NCBI RefSeq assembly: GCF_035994185.1
Contig: NZ_CP108538.1
Location: 5,805,501 to 5,869,500 of the forward strand
DNA: 64,000 bases
From: Streptomyces sp. NBC_01217
Lineage (GTDB): Bacteria; Actinomycetota; Actinomycetes; Streptomycetales; Streptomycetaceae
Reading direction: 5' to 3'
This document shows positions 11,019 to 21,866 of the stretch, piece by piece. Every line of letters begins with the position of its first letter. Within the stretch, counting starts at the first letter, position 1. A program made the position numbers and the translations under genes. Under the pieces are notes generated by a model. The model had not been told where the DNA came from, searched no databases, and saw only the letters and a program-made list of their open reading frames with translations.

Positions 11019-12053
11019 CTACTTCGCCCGGTCGAAGTCGATCGCGCTGTAGGCGCGCAGCTTCGACAGCCGGTGCGTCGAGTCGATCTTCCGGATCGTG
11101 CCGGACTTGGACCGCATGACGATCGACTCGGTGGTCGCCGTCTCGCTGCGGTACCGCACGCCGCGCATCAGCTCACCGTCCGTGATGCCGGTCGCGACGA
11201 AGAACACGTTGTCGCCGCTGACCAGGTCGTCGGTGGACAGCACCCGGTCCAGGTCGTGCCCGGCGTCCAGCGCGCGCTGCCGCTCGGCCTCGTCCTTCGG
11301 CCAGAGCTTGCCCTGGATGACACCGCCGAGGCACTTTATGGCGCAGGCCGAGATGATGCCCTCGGGGGTGCCGCCGATGCCCATCAGCAGGTCGACGCCG
11401 GTGCCCTCCCGGGCAGCCATGATCGAGCCGGCCACATCGCCGTCGGTGATGAACTTGATCCGGGCGCCGGTCTCCCGGATCTCCTTGACGATGCCGTCGT
11501 GGCGCGGGCGATCGAGCACGACGACGGTGACGTCCTCGGGGGAGGAGTTCTTCGCCTTCGCGACCCGGCGGATGTTCACCGAGACGGGCGCGTTGATGTC
11601 GACGAAGTCGGCGGCCTCGGGGCCGGTGACCAGCTTGTCCATGTAGAAGACCGCGGACGGGTCGAACATGGTGCCGCGGTCGGCGGCGGCCAGCACGGCG
11701 ATCGCGTTCGGCATGCCCTTGGCGTTCAGGGTCGTACCGTCGATCGGGTCCACGGCGATGTCGACCTCGGCGCCGGTACCGTCACCGACGCGCTCGCCGT
11801 TGAACAGCATGGGGGCTTCGTCCTTCTCGCCCTCGCCGATGACGACGACGCCGTTCATCGAGACGGTGGAGACGAGGGTCCGCATGGCCTTCACGGCGGC
11901 GCCGTCGGCGCCGATCTTGTCGCCGCGGCCGACCCAGCGCCCCGCCGCCATGGCGGCGGCCTCCGTGACGCGGACCAACTCCAGGGCGAGGTTACGGTCG
12001 GGGGCCTCCGGAGAGACCTCGAGCTGAGACGGCAGATGATGATGCTCGGACAT
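11019..12053 (-). CDS. glpX: Class II fructose-1,6-bisphosphatase
   Basis: The 344-residue GlpX-type enzyme hydrolyses fructose 1,6-bisphosphate in gluconeogenesis. Seen motifs are [13 protein letters not shown] (metal site), [31 protein letters not shown] (phosphatase Asp cluster) and [22 protein letters not shown]. Length agrees with actinobacterial GlpX, which is the only FBPase in many of these organisms. ATG 12053 follows AAAGG about 9 nt upstream; the frame extends further but enters the divergent gene region. It is divergent from the DUF4245 gene with 142 bp between start codons. Confidence 0.95.
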   Translation of the reverse strand: MSEHHHLPSQLEVSPEAPDRNLALELVRVTEAAAMAAGRWVGRGDKIGADGAAVKAMRTLVSTVSMNGVVVIGEGEKDEAPMLFNGERVGDGTGAEVDIAVDPIDGTTLNAKGMPNAIAVLAAADRGTMFDPSAVFYMDKLVTGPEAADFVDINAPVSVNIRRVAKAKNSSPEDVTVVVLDRPRHDGIVKEIRETGARIKFITDGDVAGSIMAAREGTGVDLLMGIGGTPEGIISACAIKCLGGVIQGKLWPKDEAERQRALDAGHDLDRVLSTDDLVSGDNVFFVATGITDGELMRGVRYRSETATTESIVMRSKSGTIRKIDSTHRLSKLRAYSAIDFDRAK

Positions 12054-12183
12054 CGGAGCGCACCTTTCTGTACGGCGACGACCGGAAGAGGGTGCTGTGA
12101 CTCTATCGCCAGGTCGACAAAATGAGCAGACCGGGTCACGTATGAGCGGGCTGCCCCGGATTCGGGCCGACCGGGCCCAATGC

Positions 12184-12189
12184 GACGAT
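12184..12189 (+). promoter_or_regulatory. -10 hexamer of leaderless promoter (DUF4245 gene)
   Basis: GACGAT followed by 6 nt and GTG 12196. It is less consensus-like than the other examples here (first base G). Confidence 0.4.
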
Positions 12190-12195
12190 GGACCC

Positions 12196-12714
12196 GTGGC
12201 TAGCAAGCGAGGCAAGCAGACGGTGCGGGACATGTTCCTGTCGATGGCGGTGATCTCCGCTGCGGCAGGGGTCGTTTACATCTTCGTTCCGCACGACGAG
12301 AACGCCAACCCGGTCAAGGCCGTCGACTACCGGGTGGAGCTCCTGACGGCGCGGCGCGCGGCGCCGTATCCGGTGGCCGCCCCGGACGGGCTGGCCAAGG
12401 AGTGGAAGCCGACCTCGGTCAGTTACGACCGCAAGGCGGGCGACAGCTGGCACCTGGGGTTCCTGGACCCGGAGGGAAAGTACGTCGCGGTGGAGCAGTC
12501 CACGTCCCCGTCGAAGAAGTACGTGACCGAGGTCAGCCAGGACGCCAGGGACACCGGGCGTACGCGGCAGGTCGCGGGCGAGGCCTGGCAGCACTGGAAG
12601 GGCGACAAGTACGACGCCCTCGTGCGCCAGGACAAGGGTGCGACCACGGTGGTCACGGGTTCCGCCTCGCCGGACCGGCTGGCGGAGATGGCGGCCGCGC
12701 TCAAGTCGTCCTGA
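12196..12714 (+). CDS. DUF4245 membrane-anchored protein
   Basis: A 172-residue protein with a basic N-terminus ([12 protein letters not shown]), one transmembrane helix ([19 protein letters not shown]) and an exposed domain matching DUF4245, marked by [48 protein letters not shown] and [15 protein letters not shown]. Function is unknown. GTG 12196 is chosen from the hexamer at 12184 and from the usual start of the family directly before the membrane helix; the upstream ATG at 12142 would add an atypical leader. In Streptomyces this gene commonly sits beside glpX, as here. Confidence 0.85.
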   Translation: MASKRGKQTVRDMFLSMAVISAAAGVVYIFVPHDENANPVKAVDYRVELLTARRAAPYPVAAPDGLAKEWKPTSVSYDRKAGDSWHLGFLDPEGKYVAVEQSTSPSKKYVTEVSQDARDTGRTRQVAGEAWQHWKGDKYDALVRQDKGATTVVTGSASPDRLAEMAAALKSS

Positions 12715-12737
12715 GCCGTCGGGCGCGATGTGCACGC

Positions 12738-12773
12738 AAGGCCCTGGAGCGGCGTTTGCTGCTCCAGGGCCTT
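12738..12773. terminator. Bidirectional hairpin after DUF4245 gene
   Basis: A perfect 13-bp inverted repeat (AAGGCCCTGGAGC at 12738-12750 with its complement at 12761-12773) and a 10-nt loop, between the convergent DUF4245 and nitroreductase genes. Confidence 0.8.
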
Positions 12774-12793
12774 CTGCGTGCGTGCGGCGACGA

Positions 12794-13384
12794 TCAGACG
12801 GTCGTGATGACCTCGTCGTAGGCGAGGCGCGGCAGGCGGGGGAACCAGGCGTCCTCGCCCGGCTTGCCGATGTTGACGACCATCAGCACCTTGTGGTCGC
12901 CGTCCAGGAACTCCTTCTCGATGCCCGCGGCGTCGTAGCCGGTCATCGGGCCCGCGGCGAGGCCGGCGGCGCGGACGCCGATGATGAAGTACGCGGCCTG
13001 CAGTGCACCGTTGAGCGTGGCGGACGACTCGCGGGCCGGGCGCTCGGAGAAGACCACGTCCTTGGCCTGCGGGAAGACCGGGAACAGGGCCGGGAGCTCC
13101 TCGTGGAACTCGTTGTCGGCGACCAGGATGGCGACCAGCGGGGCGGTCGAGGTCTTGGGCTGGTTGCCCTCGGACATGTGCTTGACGAGGCGCGCCCGGG
13201 CGTCGTCGGAGCGGACGAGGACGACACGCAGCGGCGACTGGTTGAACGCGGTGGGGCCGTACTTGACCAGGTCGTAGATCGCCTGGACCTGCTCATCGGT
13301 CACCGGCTCGTCGGTGAAGGTGTTGGCGGTGCGGGCCTCACGGAAGAGGAGATCCTGGGCGGCGGGGTCAAGAGCGAGGGACAT
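12794..13384 (-). CDS. Nitroreductase family protein (malonic semialdehyde reductase-like)
   Basis: This 196-residue flavoprotein belongs to the nitroreductase superfamily, in the RutE/HadB-like group annotated as malonic semialdehyde reductase. Supporting segments are FREARTANTFTDEPVTDEQ, YDLVKYGPTAFNQSPLR (FMN-binding), APLVAILVADNEFHEEL, and AAYFIIGVRAAGLAAGPMTGYD with the late VMVVNIGKPG. The group uses NAD(P)H and FMN. No rut pyrimidine-degradation genes lie beside it, so the physiological substrate is open. ATG 13384 follows AAAGG about 11 nt upstream. Confidence 0.85.
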   Translation of the reverse strand: MSLALDPAAQDLLFREARTANTFTDEPVTDEQVQAIYDLVKYGPTAFNQSPLRVVLVRSDDARARLVKHMSEGNQPKTSTAPLVAILVADNEFHEELPALFPVFPQAKDVVFSERPARESSATLNGALQAAYFIIGVRAAGLAAGPMTGYDAAGIEKEFLDGDHKVLMVVNIGKPGEDAWFPRLPRLAYDEVITTV

Positions 13385-13506
13385 CGTGCGTTCTGCCTTT
13401 CGGACGTGCATGGGGGGATCGAGCAACGCCGCCACGCTACGAGAGAGGTAGGTTAACTTTCAACTAAAACTGCAGCGGAGTGATCCGTTTCACAGCGTGG
13501 GCCGTC

Positions 13507-13788
13507 TCAGCCGTTGTCGGCCGTCGTGGCGCCGCCGCTCTCCTGAGGGGCGGACGACTGGGGAGCGGCAGGCCCCGCCAGAGCCGCGTCCAGGCGGGCG
13601 CGTGCGCCCTCCAGCCAGTGCCGGCAGACCTTCGCCAGCTCCTCGCCCCGCTCCCACAGCGCGAGGGACTCCTCCAGCGTCGTACCGCCCGCCTCCAGGC
13701 GGCGCACCACCTCGATCAGCTCGTCACGGGCCTGCTCGTATCCGAGCGTGCCCGCGGCGCCAGCCGTCGTGGTCCCGTCGTCCGTCAT
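13507..13788 (-). CDS. xseB: Exodeoxyribonuclease VII small subunit
   Basis: The 93-residue helical protein matches XseB: LGYEQARDELIEVVRRLEAGGTTLEESLALWERGEELAKVCR in consecutive conserved pieces, followed by a disordered Ala/Ser/Pro tail. Several XseB copies decorate one XseA in the ssDNA-degrading exonuclease VII complex. ATG 13788 has a G-rich AGGGTGGGG stretch just upstream; GTG 13797 is an alternative start. It lies 85 bp downstream of xseA on the same strand, presumably one operon. Confidence 0.92.
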   Translation of the reverse strand: MTDDGTTTAGAAGTLGYEQARDELIEVVRRLEAGGTTLEESLALWERGEELAKVCRHWLEGARARLDAALAGPAAPQSSAPQESGGATTADNG

Positions 13789-13873
13789 GCGCCCCACCCT
13801 ACGTTCCGGCCCACCAGGAGCCTTTCTGCCTCGTACCGAACCTTCGCCCGCCTGCTCGCTCGCCCGCGCATGC

Positions 13874-15085
13874 TCATTCGCTCACCCGCACCGCGAACTC
13901 GCCCCCCGAGACCCGCGCCCGCAGTACATCGCCAGGCGCCCCCGCGTCCGCGGGAGCCCGCACCACATGGCCGTCCGCCCGTTGCAGCACCGCATATCCG
14001 CGCTCCAGCGTCGCCGCGGGCGACAGGGCGACCACCCGTGCCCGGGTATGGGCGAGCTCCGAATCCGCCCGGTCCAGCAGATGCCCCAGCACCCGGCGGC
14101 CCCGCCCGGCCAGCGCATCGATCTCCGCAGCCCGCTCGTCCACCATCCGCCCGGGATGCTCCATCGAAGGGCGGCCCAGCGCATGCGCCAGCCCCCGCTC
14201 CTCCCGGTCCAGCAGCCCCCGTACCGTCCGCAGCGCACGGTCCCGCAGCTGCTGCACCCGGTCCAGCTCCTCGCCCACATCGGGCACGATCTTCTTCGCC
14301 GCGTCCGTCGGCGTGGAGGCCCGCAGATCCGCGACCAGGTCGAGCAGCGGGGAGTCCGGCTCATGGCCGATCGCCGACACCACCGGCGTACGGCACGCGG
14401 CGACCGTACGGATCAGCTGCTCGTCCGAGAACGGCAGCAGGTCCTCCACGCTGCCGCCGCCCCGCGCCACGACGATCACGTCGACGTCCGGCAGGTCGTC
14501 CAGCTCCTTCACCGCCTGGACGACCTGATTCACCGCGTGCACCCCCTGCACCGCCGTGTTGCGCACCTCGAACCGCACTGCCGGCCACCGCCGCCGCGCG
14601 TTCTCCAGGACGTCGCGCTCGGCGGCCGATGCCCGGCCGCAGACCAGCCCGATCAGCTGCGGCAGGAAAGGCAGCGGCTTCTTGCGGTCGAGCGCGAAGA
14701 GCCCCTCCGAGGCCAGCGACTTCTTGAGCTGCTCAAGGCGGACCAGCAGCTCACCGATGCCGACCGGCCGTATCTCCGTGGCCCGCAGGGACAGCTGTCC
14801 CCGGGGCGTGTACCACTCGGGCTTGGCGAGGACGACGACCCGCGCCCCCTCGGTCACCACATCCGCGATCCGGTCGAAGACCTGCCGGAAGCACGTCACG
14901 CTCACCGAGATGTCCTGCGAGGGGTCGCGCAGGGTCAGAAACACCACGCCGGCGCCCGGCCGCCGCGACAGCTGGGTGATCTGCCCCTCGACCCAGACGG
15001 CACCGAGCCGGTCGATCCACCCGCCGATGAGCCGCGACACATCACCGACGGGCAGCGGAGCTTCGGGCGACGTCTGGAGAGCCAT
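13874..15085 (-). CDS. xseA: Exodeoxyribonuclease VII large subunit
   Basis: The 403-residue XseA has an N-terminal OB-fold ([24 protein letters not shown] and VFLTLRDPS), the central catalytic domain with [17 protein letters not shown] and [27 protein letters not shown], and a C-terminal coiled-coil where XseB binds. The enzyme degrades single-stranded DNA from both ends and is metal-independent. ATG 15085 is supported by a TACGCT hexamer 7 nt upstream with no ribosome binding site. It is transcribed ahead of xseB. Confidence 0.95.
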   Translation of the reverse strand: MALQTSPEAPLPVGDVSRLIGGWIDRLGAVWVEGQITQLSRRPGAGVVFLTLRDPSQDISVSVTCFRQVFDRIADVVTEGARVVVLAKPEWYTPRGQLSLRATEIRPVGIGELLVRLEQLKKSLASEGLFALDRKKPLPFLPQLIGLVCGRASAAERDVLENARRRWPAVRFEVRNTAVQGVHAVNQVVQAVKELDDLPDVDVIVVARGGGSVEDLLPFSDEQLIRTVAACRTPVVSAIGHEPDSPLLDLVADLRASTPTDAAKKIVPDVGEELDRVQQLRDRALRTVRGLLDREERGLAHALGRPSMEHPGRMVDERAAEIDALAGRGRRVLGHLLDRADSELAHTRARVVALSPAATLERGYAVLQRADGHVVRAPADAGAPGDVLRARVSGGEFAVRVSE

Positions 15086-15092
15086 GCTAGCG

Positions 15093-15098
15093 AGCGTA
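15093..15098 (-). promoter_or_regulatory. -10 hexamer of leaderless promoter (xseA)
   Basis: TACGCT on the minus strand, 7 nt before ATG 15085. Confidence 0.6.
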
Positions 15099-15169
15099 TC
15101 CGCCCCCACCGACAATCAGCCGACGGCTACAGCGGCCACTCCCACTCGCCCCGGGGACCGCCCCTCTCC

Positions 15170-16570
15170 TCAGACCACGCGCTGCCCCCACTGCAACGCG
15201 AACACCACCAGCCCCACCCCCAGCCAGCACACCCCCACCACCTGGGCGCTCGCGGTCGCCTCCACGATCACCGCGATCAGCACCCCCGCACCCACCACCG
15301 GCACCAGCACATGACGCCACCAGCTCGGCGGCCCCGCCATCCGGCGTACGGCGAACCACCCGACCACCGACGCGTGCAGCAGCACGAACGCCGTCAGCGC
15401 ACCGACGTCGACAACCGACACCAGATGGTCGAGACCGTCGGCGCGCCGGGCCGCCCACACCGCCGCCACCAGCGTCACCGCCGCGGCCAGCAGGATCGCC
15501 GCCCGCGGCACCCCGGACCCCGGGTCCACCCGGGCCAGCAGCGGCGGCAGCCGCCGCTCCCTGGCCATCGCGAACAGCAGCCGCCCCGCGGCCGCCTGCC
15601 CGGCCAGCGCCGCGAACGCGGCCCCGATCGCCTTGCTGACCGCCACCAGATCGTGCAGCCAGGTCCCGACCGCGGAGTCCACCGTGTCGTAGAACGCCGA
15701 CCCCTGCGCGGCCGGATCGGCCGCCAGCTCGGCGGACGTCATCGGCTCCAGCAGCGCTGCCAGATACCCCTGCGCCACGAAGAGCACACCCGCGAGCACC
15801 AGACAGAACAGCAACGCCCGCGCCACCTTCGACGAACCCCCCGTCACCTCCTCCGCGAACGAGGCGATCGCGTCGAAGCCCAGATACGACAGCACGGCCA
15901 CCGACACCGCCCCCAGCACCGCCGGCACGGAGAAGCCGGAGTCGCCGGTGAGCGGCGTCAGCCAGCCGCGCTGCGCCCCGCCCCGTACGAGAACCACCAC
16001 TGCCGACACCAGGAACACCACCAACACCACGGTCTCCATCGCGAGCACCGCGAAGCCGACCCGGGCGGCGGCCCGTACGCCCCGGAGATTGAGCAGCGTG
16101 GTGACGACGACCGCGAGCGCCGTCCACACCCACCGCGAAACCGACGGCACGAGTGCGTTGAGCGCGATACCGGAGAAGAGATAGGCGACGGCGGGGATCA
16201 GCAGATAGTCGAGCATCGCCATCCACCCGGCGATGAACCCCGGCCCTTCCCCGAGCCCCTTGCGGGCGTACGCGAAGACCGAGCCGGCCAGCGGGGCGAC
16301 CCGCACCATCTGGGCGTAGCTGAAGGCCGTGAACGCCATCACGACGGTCGCCGCGACATAGACCAGCGCGACCGCACCGTCCGATTTCGCATCGAGAGTG
16401 CCGAACACACCGACGGGCGCCATCGGGGCGATGAAGAGGAGCCCGTAGACCACCAGATCCCGAAAGCCGAGCGTCCGCCTCAGCCGCCCGCCCTCCGGAT
16501 GCGCCTCCTCGGCCTCCTCCGCCCCTGTGGCTCCACCTCCTCCGCCGATGCTGCCGCCGGTCCCCGCCAT
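15170..16570 (-). CDS. APC family amino acid permease
   Basis: A 466-residue membrane protein with about 12 hydrophobic helices. [19 protein letters not shown] at TM1 and [25 protein letters not shown] at TM2-3 are typical of the amino acid-polyamine-organocation superfamily; [15 protein letters not shown] is the conserved TM6 region. The N-terminus is Gly/Glu-rich and cytosolic. ATG 16570 has GGAGG 6 nt upstream. The transported amine or amino acid cannot be told from the sequence. It is divergent from ispH, with 100 bp between start codons. Confidence 0.88.
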   Translation of the reverse strand: MAGTGGSIGGGGGATGAEEAEEAHPEGGRLRRTLGFRDLVVYGLLFIAPMAPVGVFGTLDAKSDGAVALVYVAATVVMAFTAFSYAQMVRVAPLAGSVFAYARKGLGEGPGFIAGWMAMLDYLLIPAVAYLFSGIALNALVPSVSRWVWTALAVVVTTLLNLRGVRAAARVGFAVLAMETVVLVVFLVSAVVVLVRGGAQRGWLTPLTGDSGFSVPAVLGAVSVAVLSYLGFDAIASFAEEVTGGSSKVARALLFCLVLAGVLFVAQGYLAALLEPMTSAELAADPAAQGSAFYDTVDSAVGTWLHDLVAVSKAIGAAFAALAGQAAAGRLLFAMARERRLPPLLARVDPGSGVPRAAILLAAAVTLVAAVWAARRADGLDHLVSVVDVGALTAFVLLHASVVGWFAVRRMAGPPSWWRHVLVPVVGAGVLIAVIVEATASAQVVGVCWLGVGLVVFALQWGQRVV

Positions 16571-16657
16571 GCGCCCTCCGCCGATCCGATCGCTTACGCA
16601 ATCGCGTACGCATCAGTCTCGTGACCCCGCGGATCTTCCGCGCGTTCGGCTCGGCCT

Positions 16658-16663
16658 TACGAT
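16658..16663 (+). promoter_or_regulatory. -10 hexamer of leaderless promoter (ispH)
   Basis: TACGAT followed by 7 nt and ATG 16671. Confidence 0.6.
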
Positions 16664-16670
16664 GGGGCGC

Positions 16671-17651
16671 ATGACTGCTACGACACCCCGCCGCGTCCTG
16701 CTCGCCGCTCCCCGTGGCTACTGCGCGGGCGTGGACCGTGCCGTGATCGCTGTGGAGAAAGCCCTGGAGCAGTACGGCTCCCCGGTGTACGTGCGCCACG
16801 AGATCGTCCACAACAAGTACGTCGTACAGACCCTGGAGAAGAAGGGCGCGATCTTCGTCGAGGGCACGGCGGAGGTCCCCGAGGGCTCGATCGTGATGTT
16901 CTCCGCGCACGGCGTCGCACCGACCGTGCACGAGGAGGCGGCCGGGCGGAAACTCGCCACGATCGATGCGACCTGCCCCCTGGTCACCAAGGTCCACAAG
17001 GAAGCCGTCCGCTTCGCGCAGGACGACTTCGACATCCTCCTGATCGGCCACGAGGGCCACGAGGAGGTCATCGGCACCTCCGGCGAGGCCCCCGAGCACA
17101 TCACGCTGGTCGACGGCCCCGAGGACGTCGCCGGTGTCGAGGTGCGCGACCCGTCGAAGGTCGTCTGGCTCTCCCAGACCACGCTCTCCGTCGACGAGAC
17201 GATGGAGACGGTCGGCGCGCTCAAGGAGAAGTTCCCGCTCCTGATCTCGCCGCCCAGCGACGACATCTGCTACGCCACGCAGAACCGCCAGATCGCCGTG
17301 AAGCAGATGGGCGCGGACGCCGACCTCGTGATCGTCGTCGGCTCCAAGAACTCCTCCAACTCGGTCCGCCTGGTCGAGGTCGCCCTCGGCGCCGGGGCGA
17401 ACGACGCCCATCTGGTCGATTTCGCCGACGAGATCGACGAGGCCTGGCTGGAGGGCGTCAGCACGGTCGGCGTCACCTCGGGCGCGTCCGTTCCCGAGGT
17501 GCTGGTCGACGGCGTTCTGGCCTGGCTCTCGGAGCGGGGATTCGAGGACGTGGAGATCGTGAAGGCGGCCGAGGAGTCCATCACGTTCTCGCTGCCCAAG
17601 GAACTCCGCCGTGACCTGCGCGCCGAGGCCGCCGCACTCCTGGAGAAGTGA
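16671..17651 (+). CDS. ispH: 4-hydroxy-3-methylbut-2-enyl diphosphate reductase
   Basis: The 326-residue IspH (LytB) performs the last step of the MEP isoprenoid pathway, reducing HMBPP to IPP and DMAPP with an iron-sulfur cluster. The three cluster cysteines are at about 18 ([12 protein letters not shown]), 102 ([11 protein letters not shown]) and 200 ([12 protein letters not shown]). The conserved [17 protein letters not shown] and [13 protein letters not shown] segments are intact. ATG 16671 is favoured over ATG 16662, as the TACGAT hexamer lies 7 nt upstream of the former and overlaps the latter. Polyphosphate glucokinase follows 68 bp later with its own promoter. Confidence 0.96.
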   Translation: MTATTPRRVLLAAPRGYCAGVDRAVIAVEKALEQYGSPVYVRHEIVHNKYVVQTLEKKGAIFVEGTAEVPEGSIVMFSAHGVAPTVHEEAAGRKLATIDATCPLVTKVHKEAVRFAQDDFDILLIGHEGHEEVIGTSGEAPEHITLVDGPEDVAGVEVRDPSKVVWLSQTTLSVDETMETVGALKEKFPLLISPPSDDICYATQNRQIAVKQMGADADLVIVVGSKNSSNSVRLVEVALGAGANDAHLVDFADEIDEAWLEGVSTVGVTSGASVPEVLVDGVLAWLSERGFEDVEIVKAAEESITFSLPKELRRDLRAEAAALLEK

Positions 17652-17705
17652 CGGCCCGGCGCCGCGTGCTTCCCGCCCCGGGAAGTGAGCCGGGCCGCCT
17701 GCCCG

Positions 17706-17711
17706 TACCGT
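17706..17711 (+). promoter_or_regulatory. -10 hexamer of leaderless promoter (ppgK)
   Basis: TACCGT followed by 7 nt and ATG 17719. Confidence 0.6.
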
Positions 17712-17718
17712 GGATTGC

Positions 17719-18477
17719 ATGCAGATCTTCGGCGTGGACATCGGCGGATCAGGGATCAAGGGCGCTCCCGTGGACCTGGATCGCGGAGACCTGGCGCAGG
17801 AGCGCCACAAAGTACTGACACCGCACCCGGCCACGCCCAAGGACGTGGCCGACTGCGTGGCCGAGGTGGTCGGTCATTTCGACTGGTCGGGCCCGGTGGG
17901 CATCACCTTCCCGGGCGTCGTCACCAGCGGTTGCACACGTACGGCGGCCAATGTCGACAAGGCCTGGATCGACATGGACGCCCGCGGGCTGCTCGGCGAC
18001 AGACTCGGCCTGCCGGTCACCCTCCTCAATGACGCCGACGCGGCCGGCATCGCGGAGATGTCGTTCGGTGCGGGCCGCGGCCGCAACGGGACGGTGATCG
18101 TCCTGACGTTCGGTACGGGGATCGGCAGCGCGCTGTTCATCGACGGCAAGCTCGTCCCCAACACCGAACTGGGTCATCTGGAGCTGAACGGCAACGACGC
18201 GGAGAAGCACGCCTCCACCAAGGCCAAGGAGGACGAGGAACTCAGCTGGCACCACTGGGCGCACCGGGTGCAGAAGTACCTGACCCATGTGGAGATGCTG
18301 TTCTCGCCGGAGCTCTTCATCATCGGCGGCGGGGTCAGCCGCAAGGCCGACAAGTTCCTGCCGCTGATCGAGCACGTACGGGCCGAGATGGTGCCTGCGG
18401 AGCTGCAGAACAACGCGGGCATCGTGGGAGCGGCCATGGCGGCGACGACGGCAATGTCGTCGGCGAACAAGGCGTAG
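17719..18477 (+). CDS. ppgK: Polyphosphate glucokinase
   Basis: The 252-residue ROK-family kinase phosphorylates glucose using polyphosphate and often ATP. It shows the phosphate-binding loop [24 protein letters not shown] with the catalytic Asp, [21 protein letters not shown] (the PPGK-specific replacement of the ROK zinc motif) and [14 protein letters not shown]. Length fits PPGK. ATG 17719 is set by the TACCGT hexamer 7 nt upstream; no Shine-Dalgarno sequence exists. It converges with the DUF6542 gene 61 bp away. Confidence 0.95.
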   Translation: MQIFGVDIGGSGIKGAPVDLDRGDLAQERHKVLTPHPATPKDVADCVAEVVGHFDWSGPVGITFPGVVTSGCTRTAANVDKAWIDMDARGLLGDRLGLPVTLLNDADAAGIAEMSFGAGRGRNGTVIVLTFGTGIGSALFIDGKLVPNTELGHLELNGNDAEKHASTKAKEDEELSWHHWAHRVQKYLTHVEMLFSPELFIIGGGVSRKADKFLPLIEHVRAEMVPAELQNNAGIVGAAMAATTAMSSANKA

Positions 18478-18538
18478 CCCCGCCGACGACCTGCCCACCA
18501 CCCCCTCAGCGCCCCGCCCCTCGCGCCCCCTTTCCGGG

Positions 18539-19159
18539 TCAGCGCTGGGGGCGGCGGGGTGTCTGTGCGGGCCGCGCCGTCTGCGCGGCGGGCGGCAGCA
18601 TCCGACGCTGGCGTTGCCGCTGCCGCATCAGCCGTACCTTCCGTACGCTCGCGATGAGCCCGGCGATGAGCGTGCCGCCGTACAGCCACCCGGCGTGTAC
18701 GGCGAGTGCGGTGACGACGGCCATGGTCTGGCCGCCGAAGCCGCCCGTGCCGCCGGAGATCGGGATGACCCCGACGGCGAACGCGATCGGCACGATGATC
18801 GGCGCGGTGACCAGGTCCGCGGGCCGCACCCACAGCGCGGTCAGCGCGCTGACCGGCAGGAACAGCACCCCGAAGACGGTCGACGAACCGTCGAGGATCA
18901 GCTCGTCGAGGCACGCCAGTACGAACATGGAGGCGGCGGCGAAGAGCCCCGCACCGATGCCGGTCAGCCGGGGATTGGGCAGCCTGCGCAGCGCGAGAAC
19001 AGCGGGCGGCACCGGCCGGGACCGGCCCTCCGGCTTCGCGTCCATCACCCGATAGACGGTGGCGGCTTCGTCGATGGTGCCCTGCGGGGTGCCCTGAGGG
19101 GACAGCGGGGCCTGCCGAGACTGCCTGCGCTGCGGGGGACGTGTCCTGTGCTGCTCCAC
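18539..19159 (-). CDS. DUF6542 membrane protein
   Basis: A 206-residue protein with a disordered, basic N-terminal region, four to five hydrophobic helices (RLTGIGAGLFAAASMFVLA, VFGVLFLPVSALTALWV, LVTAPIIVPIAFAVGVI, MAVVTALAVHAGWLYGGTLIAGLI) and a very basic Gln/Arg/Pro C-terminal tail. The helix block and the RPADLVTAPIIVPIAF segment match the actinobacterial family DUF6542, which has no known function. GTG 19159 is supported by TACGTT 6 nt upstream. It is divergent from ychF. Confidence 0.75.
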   Translation of the reverse strand: MEQHRTRPPQRRQSRQAPLSPQGTPQGTIDEAATVYRVMDAKPEGRSRPVPPAVLALRRLPNPRLTGIGAGLFAAASMFVLACLDELILDGSSTVFGVLFLPVSALTALWVRPADLVTAPIIVPIAFAVGVIPISGGTGGFGGQTMAVVTALAVHAGWLYGGTLIAGLIASVRKVRLMRQRQRQRRMLPPAAQTARPAQTPRRPQR

Positions 19160-19165
19160 CGGGAC

Positions 19166-19171
19166 AACGTA
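19166..19171 (-). promoter_or_regulatory. -10 hexamer of leaderless promoter (DUF6542 gene)
   Basis: TACGTT on the minus strand, 6 nt before GTG 19159. Confidence 0.55.
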
Positions 19172-19385
19172 GGTTGCCGGGTGGGAGGAAACAGGTGCGG
19201 GACACGCGCTTTGGGTGACCTTGGCGATGAGTTCGATGCCACACGGGCGAACGGGAACCGAATCGACGCCCGGCCGGACTCGTGGCTACCCGCTTGCCCC
19301 CGCCCGTAAACTGGAGAATCGGCCCACCCGGCCCAAGGCATTTTCTCCACACTCCTCACTCCTCACTCCTCAGGAAGTCGCCAAC

Positions 19386-20474
<1,089 letters not shown>

Positions 20475-20490
20475 GCGCGTCGTCAGAGGT

Positions 20491-20520
20491 GGCCTGACCT
20501 GCAGTGATGCAGGTCGGGCC
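20491..20520. terminator. Hairpin downstream of ychF (island side)
   Basis: GGCC-T-GACCTGC, a 6-nt loop, GCAGGTC-G-GGCC: 7 plus 4 bp of stem with opposed single bases. It can end ychF transcription, and also that of the broken regulator from the other side. Confidence 0.55.
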
Positions 20521-20559
20521 ACACGGCTGTCCGTAACAGTCCGCACAACCTCGGTACCG

Positions 20560-21022
20560 CACTCGCGGGCCCGGAGCGCGTCCGTGGTCCTCTTCGACAA
20601 GCGCCAGCGCCAAGTCGATGCCGGCCGTCATACCCGCCGAGGTGTATGTGGCGCCGTCACGGACGGGGTTCGCGTCGGGATCGACGTGACTCGAGCCCGT
20701 GCGCGGCCTTCCAGCGCGTGGTCGCACGTTTACCGTTCAGGAGCCCGGCGGCTGCGAGGACGAACGCCCCGTTGATGGACACCATCCTGCCCACACCGAG
20801 TGCCAGAGTGGATACGGCCTCGATGACGCCACGTGCGCGACGGGATCACGGGGCTAGAGGTCCGTGCCGGACACCATGAGCGTGTGGGCGGCGGCCGAGG
20901 TTGCGGCGTTGTCGACCCCGATCCTGATTTCGAGGGAAGAGATGACGTACGCTCCGGTCGGCGAAAGCAGCACCATGCGGTAGTCGGCGCCGAACCTGTT
21001 CGCCTCCGCGAACAGCAAGCGA
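20560..21022 (-). pseudogene. Broken GlxA-type (DJ-1/PfpI) AraC regulator
   Basis: Two reading frames must be joined to see the protein. The N-terminal piece (near 21020-20860) reads LFAEANRFGADYRMVLL and IRIGVDNAATS, then TLMVSGTDL; the second piece (20830-20590) gives VSINGAFVLAAAGLLNGKRAT, TRWKAAHGLES and, after another shift, TSAGMTAGIDLALALVEEDHG. This order matches the DJ-1/PfpI sensory half of GlxA-type AraC regulators. The AraC DNA-binding half is missing, at least two frame changes are needed, and the 5' end joins a transposase remnant. It is a relic, not a gene. Confidence 0.65.
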
Positions 21023-21131
21023 TCCCGCCATGTCCGAGTTGCCGCGCTTCCGCCGCATAGAGCAGACGGCACTGCCGCTCGTTGAGATGCGGAGTCACCG
21101 CCTCGAACTTCGCACGCATCGGACTGATCAA
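21019..21131 (-). pseudogene. ISAzo13-like transposase N-terminal remnant
   Basis: The frame starting at 21131 reads MRAKFEAVTPHLNERQCRLL and AAEARQLGHGGIA, which is the typical opening of ISAzo13-family transposases. After this the frame runs into regulator sequence and the rest of the transposase is absent. Only about 37 residues remain; no terminal inverted repeats were found. Confidence 0.55.
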
Positions 21132-21204
21132 CTCATCGAAACGGCCCCTATGACATCAACGAACCCAAGTACCGTAAGTAACCCATAAATTCGCGACGCC
21201 TCCG

Positions 21205-21866
21205 TGGTGGGCGGCCGAACACGGGCACCTGTTGCCGCCCGCGACAGCGGTCCGGAACGGATACCCCGTTGGGGTCTGGGCCCAAAACCAGCGGACGGCC
21301 GGTCGCCTGGCGGCCGAGATCAACGAGTGCCGGGAGGCGGGGCTGCCGGTCGGCTCCATCGCAGGCGTGCTGTCCGAACAGCGCCGCGACGCCCTCGATG
21401 ACATCGACCCCTCGTGGTGGCCGCCGTGGGACGTCGGCTGGCAGCGCTGCTACCGGCTCTGCCACGACCTGTTCGAAGCCGGCGCCCCGCTGCTCAGCCG
21501 GCCCGGCGAGATGACGGTCCAGGGCGAGGACCTGGGCAAGTGGGTCCGGGCGCAGCGCCTGAACTGGGACACCCTGCTCCCCGCGCAGGCCTGGGTGCTG
21601 GGGAACAGGCTCGACCTCAGCCCCGCAGCGCCCGAGGAAAAGCCGCAGGCGTCCCGTACACGGGCCGACAAGTGGGCGGCGAACATTCGGGGGGCCGCCC
21701 GGCAGTTCCACGCCCGTGAGGAAGCCTCCAGGTGCCCAGGAAGCACGTCGAGGAAGTGGACGGCGTGCCATGCAAGTTGGGCATGTTCGTGGACAACGCT
21801 CGCCGCAGAGTCGACAAGCTGTCGCCGGAGCGGCACTCCACTGGCGTCAGACGGGGTTGGAGGAAG
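21205..21866 (+). pseudogene. Fragment of DEAD/DEAH helicase with helicase-associated repeats
   Basis: From 21205 the plus strand encodes WWAAEHGHLLPPATAVRNGY, GVWAQNQRTAGRLAAEINEC, WQRCYRLCHDLFEAG and LGKWVRAQRLNWDTLLPAQ: tandem tryptophan-rich helicase-associated repeats like those at the C-terminus of large Streptomyces helicases. Around 21740 the frame must shift to continue with VPRKHVEEVDGVPCKLGMFV and DNARRRVDKLSPERH. There is no start codon with a ribosome binding site and no helicase core, so this is a truncated, frameshifted tail. Its end overlaps the 3' end of the opposite-strand carboxymuconolactone decarboxylase-like gene. Confidence 0.6.
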
